Part shown: one piece after another, positions 1 through 3,931 of the stretch
How positions within the stretch are numbered: the first letter of the stretch is position 1
Layout: every line of letters starts with the position of its first letter
Assembly (NCBI GenBank): GCA_001791425.1
Contig: MGEP01000021.1
Span: 1,044-7,272 of the forward strand
Source: Candidatus Uhrbacteria bacterium RIFCSPLOWO2_02_FULL_48_12
GTDB lineage: Bacteria > Patescibacteriota > Patescibacteriia > GWA2-46-9
Direction of reading: 5' to 3'
DNA length: 6,229 nt
The notes under the pieces: model-generated
Told to the model about the DNA's origin: nothing
Databases searched by the model: none
Seen by the model: only the letters and a program-made list of their open reading frames with translations
Position numbers and translations under genes: made by a program

Positions 1-371
1 TGGCCGATATTGTTAAACCATTTTTTGGAGTTTATGAAGGATTGGCGCTTGTTGTGTCATTCGCGTTTTTGTTCTTGCTGGTCGGGCGGCTATTTGGAAT
101 AGTTGTTTATTTTTTTGAAAAGGCCTTTGACGTTCTCGCCATCATTCCTTTTTTGAAAAGCATCAATCGTTTGGCTGGCGCGATCTTTGGTTTTCTTTTG
201 GGGTGCTTGATAGTTGGGACTATTCTTTTTGTTGCTGGCAAATACTCCCAATGGACAGCATTCAATGACGCGATTTTCAATTCTCAATTGGCGCAGTTTG
301 TTTTAAACACCTCTCGCATCATAACCCCTCTTTTCCCCGAAGCGGTCAGGCAGCTCCGGTCGTATTTTTAA
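1..371 (+). CDS. cvpA: CvpA-family membrane protein, C-terminal part
   Basis: The reading frame (codons in phase from base 3) is open to the left edge, so the true start lies outside the window; about 122 residues remain. The protein is strongly hydrophobic. One membrane segment lies in the GLALVVSFAFLFLLVGRLFG stretch, followed by a charged FEKAFDVL turn, the IPFLKSINRLAGAIFGFLLG segment and the hydrophobic run CLIVGTILFVAG. The NRLAGAIFGFLLG pattern is typical of the last helices of the CvpA family (colicin V production protein), whose exact biochemical role is unclear. The stop is TAA at 369-371. An in-frame TTG at 42 could be called as a start, but similarity continues upstream, so I treat the gene as 5'-partial. 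It looks like conserved chromosome bordering the accessory block. Confidence 0.8.
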   Translation, partial: ADIVKPFFGVYEGLALVVSFAFLFLLVGRLFGIVVYFFEKAFDVLAIIPFLKSINRLAGAIFGFLLGCLIVGTILFVAGKYSQWTAFNDAIFNSQLAQFVLNTSRIITPLFPEAVRQLRSYF

Positions 372-386
372 ATTATGATTAAGTAG

Positions 387-403
387 TTTGTATAATATAC
401 AAA
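387..403. promoter_or_regulatory. Palindrome containing a perfect -10 hexamer
   Basis: The 7-bp arms tttgtat / atacaaa flank aat, and TATAAT (391-396) lies across the left arm and centre. The -35 region at 17 bp spacing (368-373, ttaaat) is poor. It may be a promoter reading into the cassette block or an operator. It could equally be chance in AT-rich DNA. Confidence 0.25.
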
Positions 404-407
404 AACA

Positions 408-430
408 CTTCGCATATAAACGAGTTATGC
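408..430 (+). other. attC-like right half-site (R' = GTTATGC)
   Basis: The segment cttcgcatataaacga is followed by GTTATGC (424-430). It matches the layout of the right halves at 1322-1346 and 1958-1981: a (c/g)a/gatat core, a short spacer with aac or acg, then a GTT core. It sits just after cvpA, where a first cassette boundary would be expected. No left arm was found, so it is at best a half-site or a degenerate primary site. Confidence 0.35.
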
Positions 431-455
431 AAAATGCGCCGCGCATTTTGCATAA
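425..455. repeat. 31-nt perfect palindrome
   Basis: Arms of 15 bp (ttatgcaaaatgcgc at 425-439 and its complement at 441-455) flank a single C. The arm begins inside the GTTATGC core, so the palindrome makes an inverted copy of that core (GCATAA at 450-455). It could be a head-to-head duplication of a recombination half-site, an extruding hairpin, or a terminator for cvpA. There is no T tract, which argues against an intrinsic terminator. Confidence 0.75.
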
Positions 456-580
456 GGTCCGCGGTTCCCGCTGTTCTGCTCGTGCGCACGGCGCACATCG
501 CATAACAGCGGCATATCCGCAATGCCGCTCGAGCGTACGCGCTCTCGCGTCACTGCAGGGATATGCCGCGGACCTCATCT
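455..580 (+). repeat. Nested inverted repeats containing an attC-like site
   Basis: The outer arms aggtccgcgg (455-464) and ccgcggacct (566-575) are exact complements. Inside them lie several stems: ccgctgtt (468-475) with aacagcgg (504-511); gtgcgc/gcgcac (482-496); gcggcat/atgccgc (508-528); gagcg/cgctc (531-544). The 11-bp pair gcggcatatcc (508-518) and ggatatgccgc (559-569) competes with some of these. GCATAAC (500-506) followed by gcggcatatcc looks like the R''-L'' side of an attC and ggatatgccgc like its L'. The expected GTTATGC after it is degenerate (about 574-580). The open frames on both strands here are by-products of the palindromes. With 425-455 this could be an ORF-less cassette of about 150 bp. 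Confidence 0.5.
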
Positions 581-605
581 GAAATAAATTTTATTCTTTC
601 TTCAT

Positions 606-1004
606 ATGGAAATACAATCATTAAAACTTACCTTGGTTTTAATCACAATTATTTCTTCACTTATTTCAGGAATTATCGGTGTCGTCATCTCTATCATTTA
701 TCATCGAATGTCAGAAAATCGTCGGTCAAAAATAGACACCTTAAAGCAATTTGTTGGATATAGAAATGATCTTAAGGGCGAAAAATTTACCAAAGCGTTA
801 AACGAAATTTTTATTGTATTTCAGGATTCAGGAGATGTGCTCGACAAGCTTAATAAATTTCACGAAATAATTGTGTCGAGACAAACATCGTTGGCAAATG
901 ATAAATTTGTCGATTTGTTTAAGGCAATGTGTAAAGATTTAAGCATCGACCCAAGCAAGTACGGTGAGTCTCTCTTAATAAAAGCATTTAATGTCAAAGA
1001 ATGA
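606..1004 (+). CDS. Small membrane-anchored protein, DUF6680-like
   Basis: This 132-residue protein has one N-terminal membrane segment (about residues 8-32, LTLVLITIISSLISGIIGVV onward), followed by a basic stop-transfer stretch (HRMSENRR) and a soluble, probably helical domain. The pattern K-x2-TL-x2-F-x-GYRNDL, then F-x2-ALNEIFIVF-x-DS, then a late DKFVDLFKAMCKDL helix recalls DUF6680-type proteins, whose function is unknown. That assignment is from memory of the pattern and is tentative. The start ATG 606 has no Shine-Dalgarno sequence. The gene sits between the palindromic block and the attC-like site at 1015, which begins only 10 bp after its stop, as expected for cargo of a gene cassette. 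Confidence 0.7.
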   Translation: MEIQSLKLTLVLITIISSLISGIIGVVISIIYHRMSENRRSKIDTLKQFVGYRNDLKGEKFTKALNEIFIVFQDSGDVLDKLNKFHEIIVSRQTSLANDKFVDLFKAMCKDLSIDPSKYGESLLIKAFNVKE

Positions 1005-1065
1005 AATTTACATCGCCTAACAAGGCATATCCGGTTCGTAAGCTTATTAAAGAAAATAAAATTTT

Positions 1066-1245
1066 ATGCCATTTATAGTAATGATTGGACTCGTATTTAT
1101 GATTATTAAAACTTTTTTAACATTTACAAATAAAGAGTTCATGGCAGAACATAACAAAGACGGAATGATGGGTGGGTATTTTATCTTGGCATTCATAGCT
1201 GAAATTGTGGCGCTAGGCTGGATGATAAAATTTTATTTTCTTTAA
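1066..1245 (+). CDS. 59-aa predicted membrane peptide inside the split attC-like site
   Basis: This short frame runs from ATG 1066 to TAA 1245. It begins MPFIVMIGLVFMIIK and ends GWMIKFYFL. Two hydrophobic segments are visible (about residues 3-20 and 38-57), separated by a polar loop TNKEFMAEHNKDGMMGG. I do not recognise a family. The gene lies within the segment separating the two arms of the attC-like site, with no other coding potential there, so it appears to be the cargo of that insert. There is no Shine-Dalgarno sequence. A small two-helix membrane peptide could be a toxin, a holin-like protein or an orphan; nothing in the sequence decides. A non-coding alternative is possible because the frame is short. 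Confidence 0.5.
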   Translation: MPFIVMIGLVFMIIKTFLTFTNKEFMAEHNKDGMMGGYFILAFIAEIVALGWMIKFYFL

Positions 1246-1262
1246 TTTCTTGCTCACGCAAA

Positions 1263-1321
1263 TTCGGTTTGAAATTACTACTAGCGCATCTGCTCAATTA
1301 TAGCAGAAATTTCAAACCGAA
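1263..1321. repeat. Long hairpin, terminal structure of the attC-like site
   Basis: The arms ttcggtttgaaatt (1263-1276) and aatttcaaaccgaa (1308-1321) are perfect 14-bp complements around a 31-nt loop. The loop carries a small ctgct/agcag stem. The right arm runs directly into cgaac-tt-cggatatgcc, so the hairpin appears to be the variable terminal part of the attC-like site. It is therefore not an independent terminator. Confidence 0.7.
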
Positions 1322-1364
1322 CTTCGGATATGCCGAAACGTTTGACAGAATAAATTTATATTTT

Positions 1365-1673
1365 ATGAATGAAGAAAATAGAGAAAAATCTAAAACATGC
1401 AAACATAACTGGGTTTTTCATCTTAGCGTAGACAAAACAGGTGGACCGGCGGCAGGAAACACCGTGTTTATATGTAAAGATTGCACCACCATTATAACGT
1501 TATCAGAAAAATGTGCGCTCGATCAGGTTGAAGCACAAGTAAAGTCCTTATCAATTCAAGAAAGGATGGCCAAAATTAGTATGTGGGCAAACATTATTGC
1601 CGCCTCTATTTTGGTGATTGCATTCTTAACTTTTTTGTTTGGTGACAAGTTATTTACATGTTTTATATCATAA
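1365..1673 (+). CDS. Zinc-ribbon-like protein with C-terminal membrane anchor
   Basis: I start this 102-residue protein at ATG 1365 (MNEENREKSK), because the upstream in-frame TTG at 1269 lies inside the attC-like hairpin. C12-x-H14 (CKHNW) and C37-x2-C40 (ICKDC) could bind one metal ion as a short zinc ribbon. A helix rich in charged residues follows (about 48-70), then one hydrophobic membrane segment (about 72-92) and a short tail. No enzyme family is recognised; a membrane-tethered regulatory or structural role is a guess. It starts 19 bp after the R'-like core GTTTGAC, the short leader usual for a cassette gene. The next gene follows after only 9 bp, so the two are probably co-transcribed. 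Confidence 0.65.
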   Translation: MNEENREKSKTCKHNWVFHLSVDKTGGPAAGNTVFICKDCTTIITLSEKCALDQVEAQVKSLSIQERMAKISMWANIIAASILVIAFLTFLFGDKLFTCFIS

Positions 1674-1682
1674 AATAAAAAT

Positions 1683-1943
1683 ATGACTACCACATTAAAT
1701 TTAAGTTTGCTATTTTTAGCCATTTACATTATTCTATGTTTTAAGCCTGGTACTTTATATGGCTATTATCAAATTTTAGTAGGAATATTCTATTTTCTTT
1801 TTAGTGTAATTTTTTTGATTTTTATTTATCAATATTCATCCTCAATTGTGTTTGTGATACTAACAATTTTAGGATTATTTATATTCATGTATTTTATGCA
1901 ATTCGTAATTGGATCGATAAAATATTATTTAAAAAAGAAATAA
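1683..1943 (+). CDS. 86-aa hydrophobic membrane protein, about three helices
   Basis: The frame runs from ATG 1683 to TAA 1943. Hydrophobic stretches lie at about residues 5-20, 28-49 and 54-77, and the protein ends with a basic KYYLKKK tail that would stay in the cytoplasm. No conserved motif is seen and no family is recognised. It starts 9 bp after the zinc-ribbon gene stop, suggesting an operon of two membrane proteins in one cassette. It ends 15 bp before the attC-like right half at 1958-1981. Its base composition is more AT-rich than that of tatD and the helicase, consistent with transferred DNA but not proof of it. Confidence 0.6.
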   Translation: MTTTLNLSLLFLAIYIILCFKPGTLYGYYQILVGIFYFLFSVIFLIFIYQYSSSIVFVILTILGLFIFMYFMQFVIGSIKYYLKKK

Positions 1944-1957
1944 AACTTACTCGCAAC

Positions 1958-1981
1958 ATCAGATATACGCAAACGTTAGGC
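1958..1981 (+). other. attC-like right half-site (R' = GTTAGGC)
   Basis: The segment cagatatacgcaaac is followed by GTTAGGC (1975-1981), an exact GTTRRRY core and the reverse complement of the GCCTAAC at 1015-1021. The segment is almost the same as 3689-3703 (cagatatacgtaaac). No matching left arm was found before it in the 15 bp after the preceding gene. Either this is a degenerate attC or its left half was lost. Confidence 0.5.
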
Positions 1982-1989
1982 GAATTATT

Positions 1990-2080
1990 TTTAATTAATC
2001 GTTATACCCCGCGGCTTGCCGCGTGGGTTACCGCTTAGAAACGGGGTTCAGGGCTTGCCCTGAGGTTCATACCATTGATT
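1990..2080. repeat. 91-bp direct repeat, copy 1, with two CTTG-loop hairpins
   Basis: This copy is identical over 91 bp to 2620-2710. It contains a hairpin at 2006-2028 (accc-cgcgg, loop cttg, ccgcg, bulged t, gggt) and a second at 2048-2063 (tcaggg, loop cttg, ccctga). CUUG is a known stable RNA tetraloop. The segments accccg and cggggt can also pair across the first hairpin, giving an alternative fold. It ends 4 bp before the start codon of the HAD gene, so transcripts into that gene would carry this structure in their leader. Confidence 0.9.
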
Positions 2081-2084
2081 AAAT

Positions 2085-2624
2085 ATGATAACAAGGAAAA
2101 AGGAAATAATATTTTTTGATGGAGACGGTACTTTATGGTATCCAAAGAAAACAAAATATCAGGAAAAACCACACTGGATATATTCATTAGAAGGAACGCT
2201 TAACGATCATTGCGAATATTTGACGATGATTCCTACTGTATTGACTACTCTAAAAAAGTTAAAGGAGTATAAAATTTATACCGTACTGCTTTCAACGCAT
2301 CCACACCCACCAGAGGAAGCTGACGCGATAATTCAGCATAAGATAGCGCACTTTAAATTGAGACGGTTATTTGACGAAATTCACGCTACAAGAGAGTTTC
2401 ATGCCTCTAAAGGTGAATTTATTGCTAAGATTTTAAAAAAGAGAGGTATTCCAAAAAATAAAGCCTTGATGATTGGGGATAATTATCGCTGGGATTACAA
2501 ACCAGCAAGAGATGTGGGCGTGGATGCTTTATTGGTAGAATCAGAGTATATGAAAAATGATCGTCAGGGAAAGAGAATTAAAAAGACCATCAAAAAATTA
2601 AGTGACATTTTAAATCATATTTAA
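2085..2624 (+). CDS. HAD-superfamily phosphatase, MDP-1/acid phosphatase type
   Basis: This 179-residue predicted cytoplasmic hydrolase carries the HAD motifs in order. Motif I is FFDGDGTLWYP with nucleophile D12 and acid/base D14. Motif II is VLLST (S70). The motif III lysine is probably K109 (ASKGEF). Motif IV is MIGDNYRWDYKPARDVG with D132 and D137. The DGDGTLW signature and the small cap region resemble magnesium-dependent phosphatase-1-like members; the substrate cannot be told. The start ATG 2085 lies 4 bp after a 91-bp repeat, and the stop codon TAA (2622-2624) lies inside the second identical repeat, so the gene exactly fills a repeat-gene-repeat unit of 630 bp period. No Shine-Dalgarno sequence is visible. 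Confidence 0.85.
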   Translation: MITRKKEIIFFDGDGTLWYPKKTKYQEKPHWIYSLEGTLNDHCEYLTMIPTVLTTLKKLKEYKIYTVLLSTHPHPPEEADAIIQHKIAHFKLRRLFDEIHATREFHASKGEFIAKILKKRGIPKNKALMIGDNYRWDYKPARDVGVDALLVESEYMKNDRQGKRIKKTIKKLSDILNHI

Positions 2625-2710
2625 TTAATCGTTATACCCCGCGGCTTGCCGCGTGGGTTACCGCTTAGAAACGGGGTTCAGGGCTTGCCCTGAGGTTCAT
2701 ACCATTGATT
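2620..2710. repeat. 91-bp direct repeat, copy 2
   Basis: This is a perfect copy of 1990-2080. Its first bases (tttaatt) supply the stop codon of the HAD phosphatase gene, and its hairpins fall at 2636-2658 and 2678-2693. Perfect identity points to recent duplication or gene conversion. Recombination between the copies would delete the HAD gene and leave one repeat. Confidence 0.9.
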
Positions 2711-2723
2711 TAAAAAATACATC

Positions 2724-2747
2724 GCCCAACACGGCATCTCTGGTTCG
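2724..2747 (+). other. attC-like left half-site (R'' = GCCCAAC)
   Basis: The segment atcGCCCAACacggcatctctggttcg lines up with atcGCCTAACaaggcatatccggttcg at 1013-1038, differing at five positions. GCCCAAC fits RYYYAAC. The possible partner right half is 3689-3710, nearly 1 kb away beyond the HicBBA genes. The two arm cores match at 7 of 10 positions, so the pairing is only suggestive. Confidence 0.45.
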
Positions 2748-2774
2748 TATCTAAATAATGGGATTTAGTTTTAT

Positions 2775-2897
2775 ATGCTGAAAATAACATACTTTGTGCA
2801 CGGCACAACAACTGACAATGAAAAAGATCTTGCCACGGGCTCGCCACAATTGGCGACACACCAAATCGCGGCAACCCGGGTGGGAATACGCGGTTAA
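2775..2897 (+). pseudogene. Truncated histidine-phosphatase N-terminus
   Basis: The frame starts MLKITYFVHGTTTDNEKDLATG (residues 1-22), which resembles the first strand and active-site loop of CPR histidine phosphatase (phosphoglycerate-mutase-like) proteins, with H9-G10 in place of the usual RHG. Full-length members are far longer, commonly continuing WLPGELSE. After residue 22 the sequence runs into a hairpin (tcgcca-caat-tggcga, 2841-2856) and unrelated codons, and stops at 40 aa. I read it as the 5' stump of a gene broken at about 2841. The family call is from memory of the motif, and a 40-aa translated peptide is possible but unlikely to be catalytic. Confidence 0.5.
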
Positions 2898-2942
2898 AAA
2901 TTAGATCGTTTTATTTGTAACCCCCGGACCTAAGCCCGTGGC
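2832..2942. repeat. Hairpin-rich non-coding block with 10-bp inverted ends
   Basis: The segments gccacgggct (2832-2841) and agcccgtggc (2933-2942) are exact complements about 90 bp apart. Between them lie the tcgcca/tggcga hairpin (2841-2856) and an acccgggt palindrome (2874-2881). The left arm is also the point where the phosphatase similarity ends, so a small palindromic element may have replaced the rest of that gene. No coding sequence is seen from 2898 to 2993. Confidence 0.45.
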
Positions 2943-2956
2943 GGACCGTCCCAAAT

Positions 2957-2985
2957 TTGCCTTATTTTTCATCATTTGATAGTAT
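2957..2985 (+). promoter_or_regulatory. Promoter of the HicB-HicB-HicA operon
   Basis: A -35 TTGCCT (2957-2962) and a -10 TAGTAT (2980-2985) are separated by 17 bp. The first good ATG (2994) lies only 8 bases beyond the -10, so the transcript would be leaderless or nearly so. This also argues against the in-frame TTG at 2976, which lies before the transcription start. Confidence 0.55.
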
Positions 2986-2993
2986 CAAGATAT

Positions 2994-3218
2994 ATGAAAA
3001 ATTTTAATTTAACAGTATATATAGAACATGACGAAGACGGTGTATTCATTAGTTCTATTCCTACTATTTCTTCCTGCTATGCTCAAGGTAAGACCCAAGA
3101 GGAAATGCTTAAAAACCTACGGGAAGTTTTAATCCTCTGCTTAAGGAACACCAATAAAGATGCTTTAGAAAATACTAAATTCGTAGGCATACAGAATTTA
3201 GAAATTAACTATGCCTAA
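2994..3218 (+). CDS. hicB: HicB-like antitoxin, first copy
   Basis: This 74-residue protein has the HicB partial RNase-H-like fold: strand LTVYIEHDEDGVFISSIP (about residues 6-23), then S-x-C-x-AQGKTQEEMLKNLREVLILCL (27-50). In this family that domain binds and blocks the HicA RNA-cleaving toxin. The usual C-terminal HTH or ribbon-helix-helix DNA-binding part is absent, so classical operon repression by this protein is not evident. ATG 2994 is chosen over TTG 2976 because the latter falls between the promoter boxes. The stop overlaps the start of the second HicB by 8 nt (ATGCCTAA, 3211-3218), indicating coupled translation. Confidence 0.8.
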   Translation: MKNFNLTVYIEHDEDGVFISSIPTISSCYAQGKTQEEMLKNLREVLILCLRNTNKDALENTKFVGIQNLEINYA

Positions 3219-3447
3219 GTTGAACAATATGCGCAAAATCAACTTAAAAAATGTCGTGTGGAAAGAAGGTAAGTGCTATGTGTCGTGGAATCTGAACACG
3301 GGTATTTCAAGCTTTGGCGACACCAAAAAAGAGGCTCTGGACTCTTTGCAGGAGGCATTAGAACTCTATTTTGAGGATGTTCCTCTTTCTAAGATAAACA
3401 AGGTGGAACAACCAGATTTGGTTCCGCTTGTGTTTCAACATGCCTAA
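3211..3447 (+). CDS. hicB: HicB-like antitoxin, second copy
   Basis: This 78-residue protein has a second HicB-type domain: INLKNVVWKEGKCYVSWNLNTGISSFGDTKKEALDSLQEALELYFE (residues 10-55), followed by a Pro/Val-rich tail. It differs strongly from the first HicB in sequence, so the pair is not a recent tandem duplication. No DNA-binding domain is visible. The first ATG (3211) overlaps the upstream stop by 8 nt. An internal ATG at 3229 (MRKINLKN) would also give a complete domain. Its stop overlaps hicA by the same 8-nt pattern. A HicB with this NVVWKEG start adjacent to HicA is, from memory, common in CPR genomes; it is probably the direct partner of the toxin, but this is inference. Confidence 0.8.
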   Translation: MPKLNNMRKINLKNVVWKEGKCYVSWNLNTGISSFGDTKKEALDSLQEALELYFEDVPLSKINKVEQPDLVPLVFQHA

Positions 3448-3655
3448 ACCAATCCCCTTGAAACAGGTTACTAAGGTCCTTAGAGATAAGGGCTTCTTTT
3501 TTGTATCGCAGAAAGGTTCCCACGCTAAATTTCGCAAACTAGAGAATCCTACTCGCACGGTCATAGTAAAGATGGCGAAGAAAGAGGTACCCTATGGAAC
3601 CTTTCAGTCGATTTTACTTCAATCTGGATTGGAAGAGAGTGATTTTAGAGAGTAG
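3440..3655 (+). CDS. hicA: HicA-family mRNA interferase toxin
   Basis: This 71-residue protein has a dsRBD-like fold. MPKPIPLKQVTKVLRDKGFFFVSQKGSHAKF carries the family signature Q-x-GSH with the catalytic histidine H28, and the conserved late segment VPYGTFQSILLQSGL lies at about residues 50-64. HicA proteins cleave RNA to arrest growth and are neutralised by HicB. ATG 3440 is chosen over the in-frame start at 3428 because it fits the family's N-terminus and gives the ATGCCTAA overlap with the upstream hicB stop. The antitoxin-antitoxin-toxin order makes the toxin the last, translationally dependent gene. No key residue is missing, so the toxin is probably active. Confidence 0.88.
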   Translation: MPKPIPLKQVTKVLRDKGFFFVSQKGSHAKFRKLENPTRTVIVKMAKKEVPYGTFQSILLQSGLEESDFRE

Positions 3656-3688
3656 GAAAAATAGGTTAAACTTCCCATCAAAGGCAGG

Positions 3689-3710
3689 CAGATATACGTA
3701 AACGGAAAAC
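3689..3710 (+). other. Degenerate attC-like right half-site
   Basis: cagatatacgtaaac (3689-3703) matches cagatatacgcaaac (1960-1974) at 14 of 15 positions. Its R' position reads GGAAAAC instead of GTTAGGC, so the core is mutated. It would be the right end of the cassette that began at 1976, and the half-site at 2724 may be its left arm. Confidence 0.4.
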
Positions 3711-3726
3711 GTAATTTACCAGAGAG

Positions 3727-3893
3727 CATTTACATGGTCTTGAAATAATTTGGCAAAAGATTAGAGAGTTTAATTATGCTTTTTGATTCTCATGCGCACG
3801 CGCATTTTAATGCTTATAAAGATGATTCTGACGAAGTAATTAAGCGCGCTCTAGGCAAGGGTGTGCAAATGGTGCTGGTGGGTACGCAAATTG
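3727..3893. repeat. Direct repeat of the tatD 5' region, upstream copy
   Basis: This matches 4588-4742. From the ATG on, 108 of 118 positions agree (about 91.5%). The 45-50 bp before the ATG also align, with small indels (catttacatggtcttgaaa against cattacgtggactttgaaa, then aaaagattagag). Similarity stops abruptly after ATTG (3893/4742), where the MNT-HEPN insert begins. Confidence 0.85.
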
Positions 3894-3931
3894 CCGATTT
3901 TTCTTTTATTTGCTATATTTACGCCATATGA
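3776..3931 (+). pseudogene. tatD: Truncated tatD 5' remnant reading into mntA
   Basis: The first 39 residues (MLFDSHAHAHFNAYKDDSDE up to VLVGTQ and I) match the complete TatD at 4625 with a single change (G27 for D). They carry the H-x-H metal-binding motif but nothing more. After base 3893 the frame continues through unrelated sequence and stops at TGA 3929-3931, giving 51 residues. That stop overlaps the mntA start codon as ATGA. Eight of the nine changed codons are synonymous, which indicates that most divergence arose while both copies were part of working genes. The peptide cannot be a TatD nuclease but might be translated and couple to mntA. Confidence 0.8.
3891..3919 (+). promoter_or_regulatory. 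Junction promoter for mntA-hepT
   Basis: TTGCCG (3891-3896), a 17-bp spacer and TATATT (3914-3919) preceded by TGC form an extended -10 promoter. The TTG of the -35 box comes from the last matching bases of the tatD remnant, so the promoter spans the insertion joint. ATG 3928 lies 8 bases beyond the -10, making the mRNA leaderless or nearly so, as for the HicB operon. Confidence 0.6.

Larger units (their letters stand above)
1015..1346 (+). other. attC-like recombination site split by a small-ORF insert
   Basis: The left side is GCCTAAC (R'', 1015-1021), then ggcatatccg (1024-1033) and gttcg (1034-1038). The right side is cgaac (1318-1322), a two-base bulge tt, cggatatgcc (1325-1334), gaaac and GTTTGAC (R', 1340-1346). 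The arms pair over 15 bp with two unpaired bases, like the extrahelical bases of folded attC sites. If 1039-1266 is removed (one copy of TTCG, 1035-1038 or 1263-1266, is kept), the left arm continues as gttcggtttgaaatt and the stem grows to 25 bp in a site of about 103 bp, a normal attC size. This would be the 3' end of the cassette carrying the 606-1004 gene. The integron reading is inference; the arm pairing is directly visible. Confidence 0.55.

Noticed and set aside
425..455. Intrinsic terminator of cvpA
   Set aside because: The 31-nt palindrome has an AT-rich half-stem, a one-base centre and no following T tract; it overlaps an attC-like core and is better described as an inverted repeat.
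303..582. Open frames on both strands (303-578 minus, 388-582 plus) as genes
   Set aside because: They lie in the nested palindromes, overlap the cvpA end, and encode Arg/Ala/Cys-rich sequence without family features; open frames on both strands are expected from palindromic GC-rich DNA.
1342..1364. TTGACA (1342-1347) as the -35 of a promoter for the zinc-ribbon gene
   Set aside because: A -10 at 17 bp spacing would fall on the start codon itself, and the AT-rich candidates before it are only about 9-11 bp away. The hexamer overlaps the R'-like core.
1990..2710. CRISPR array from the identical 91-bp repeats
   Set aside because: There are only two copies, far longer than CRISPR repeats, and they are separated by a complete phosphatase gene; no cas genes are present.
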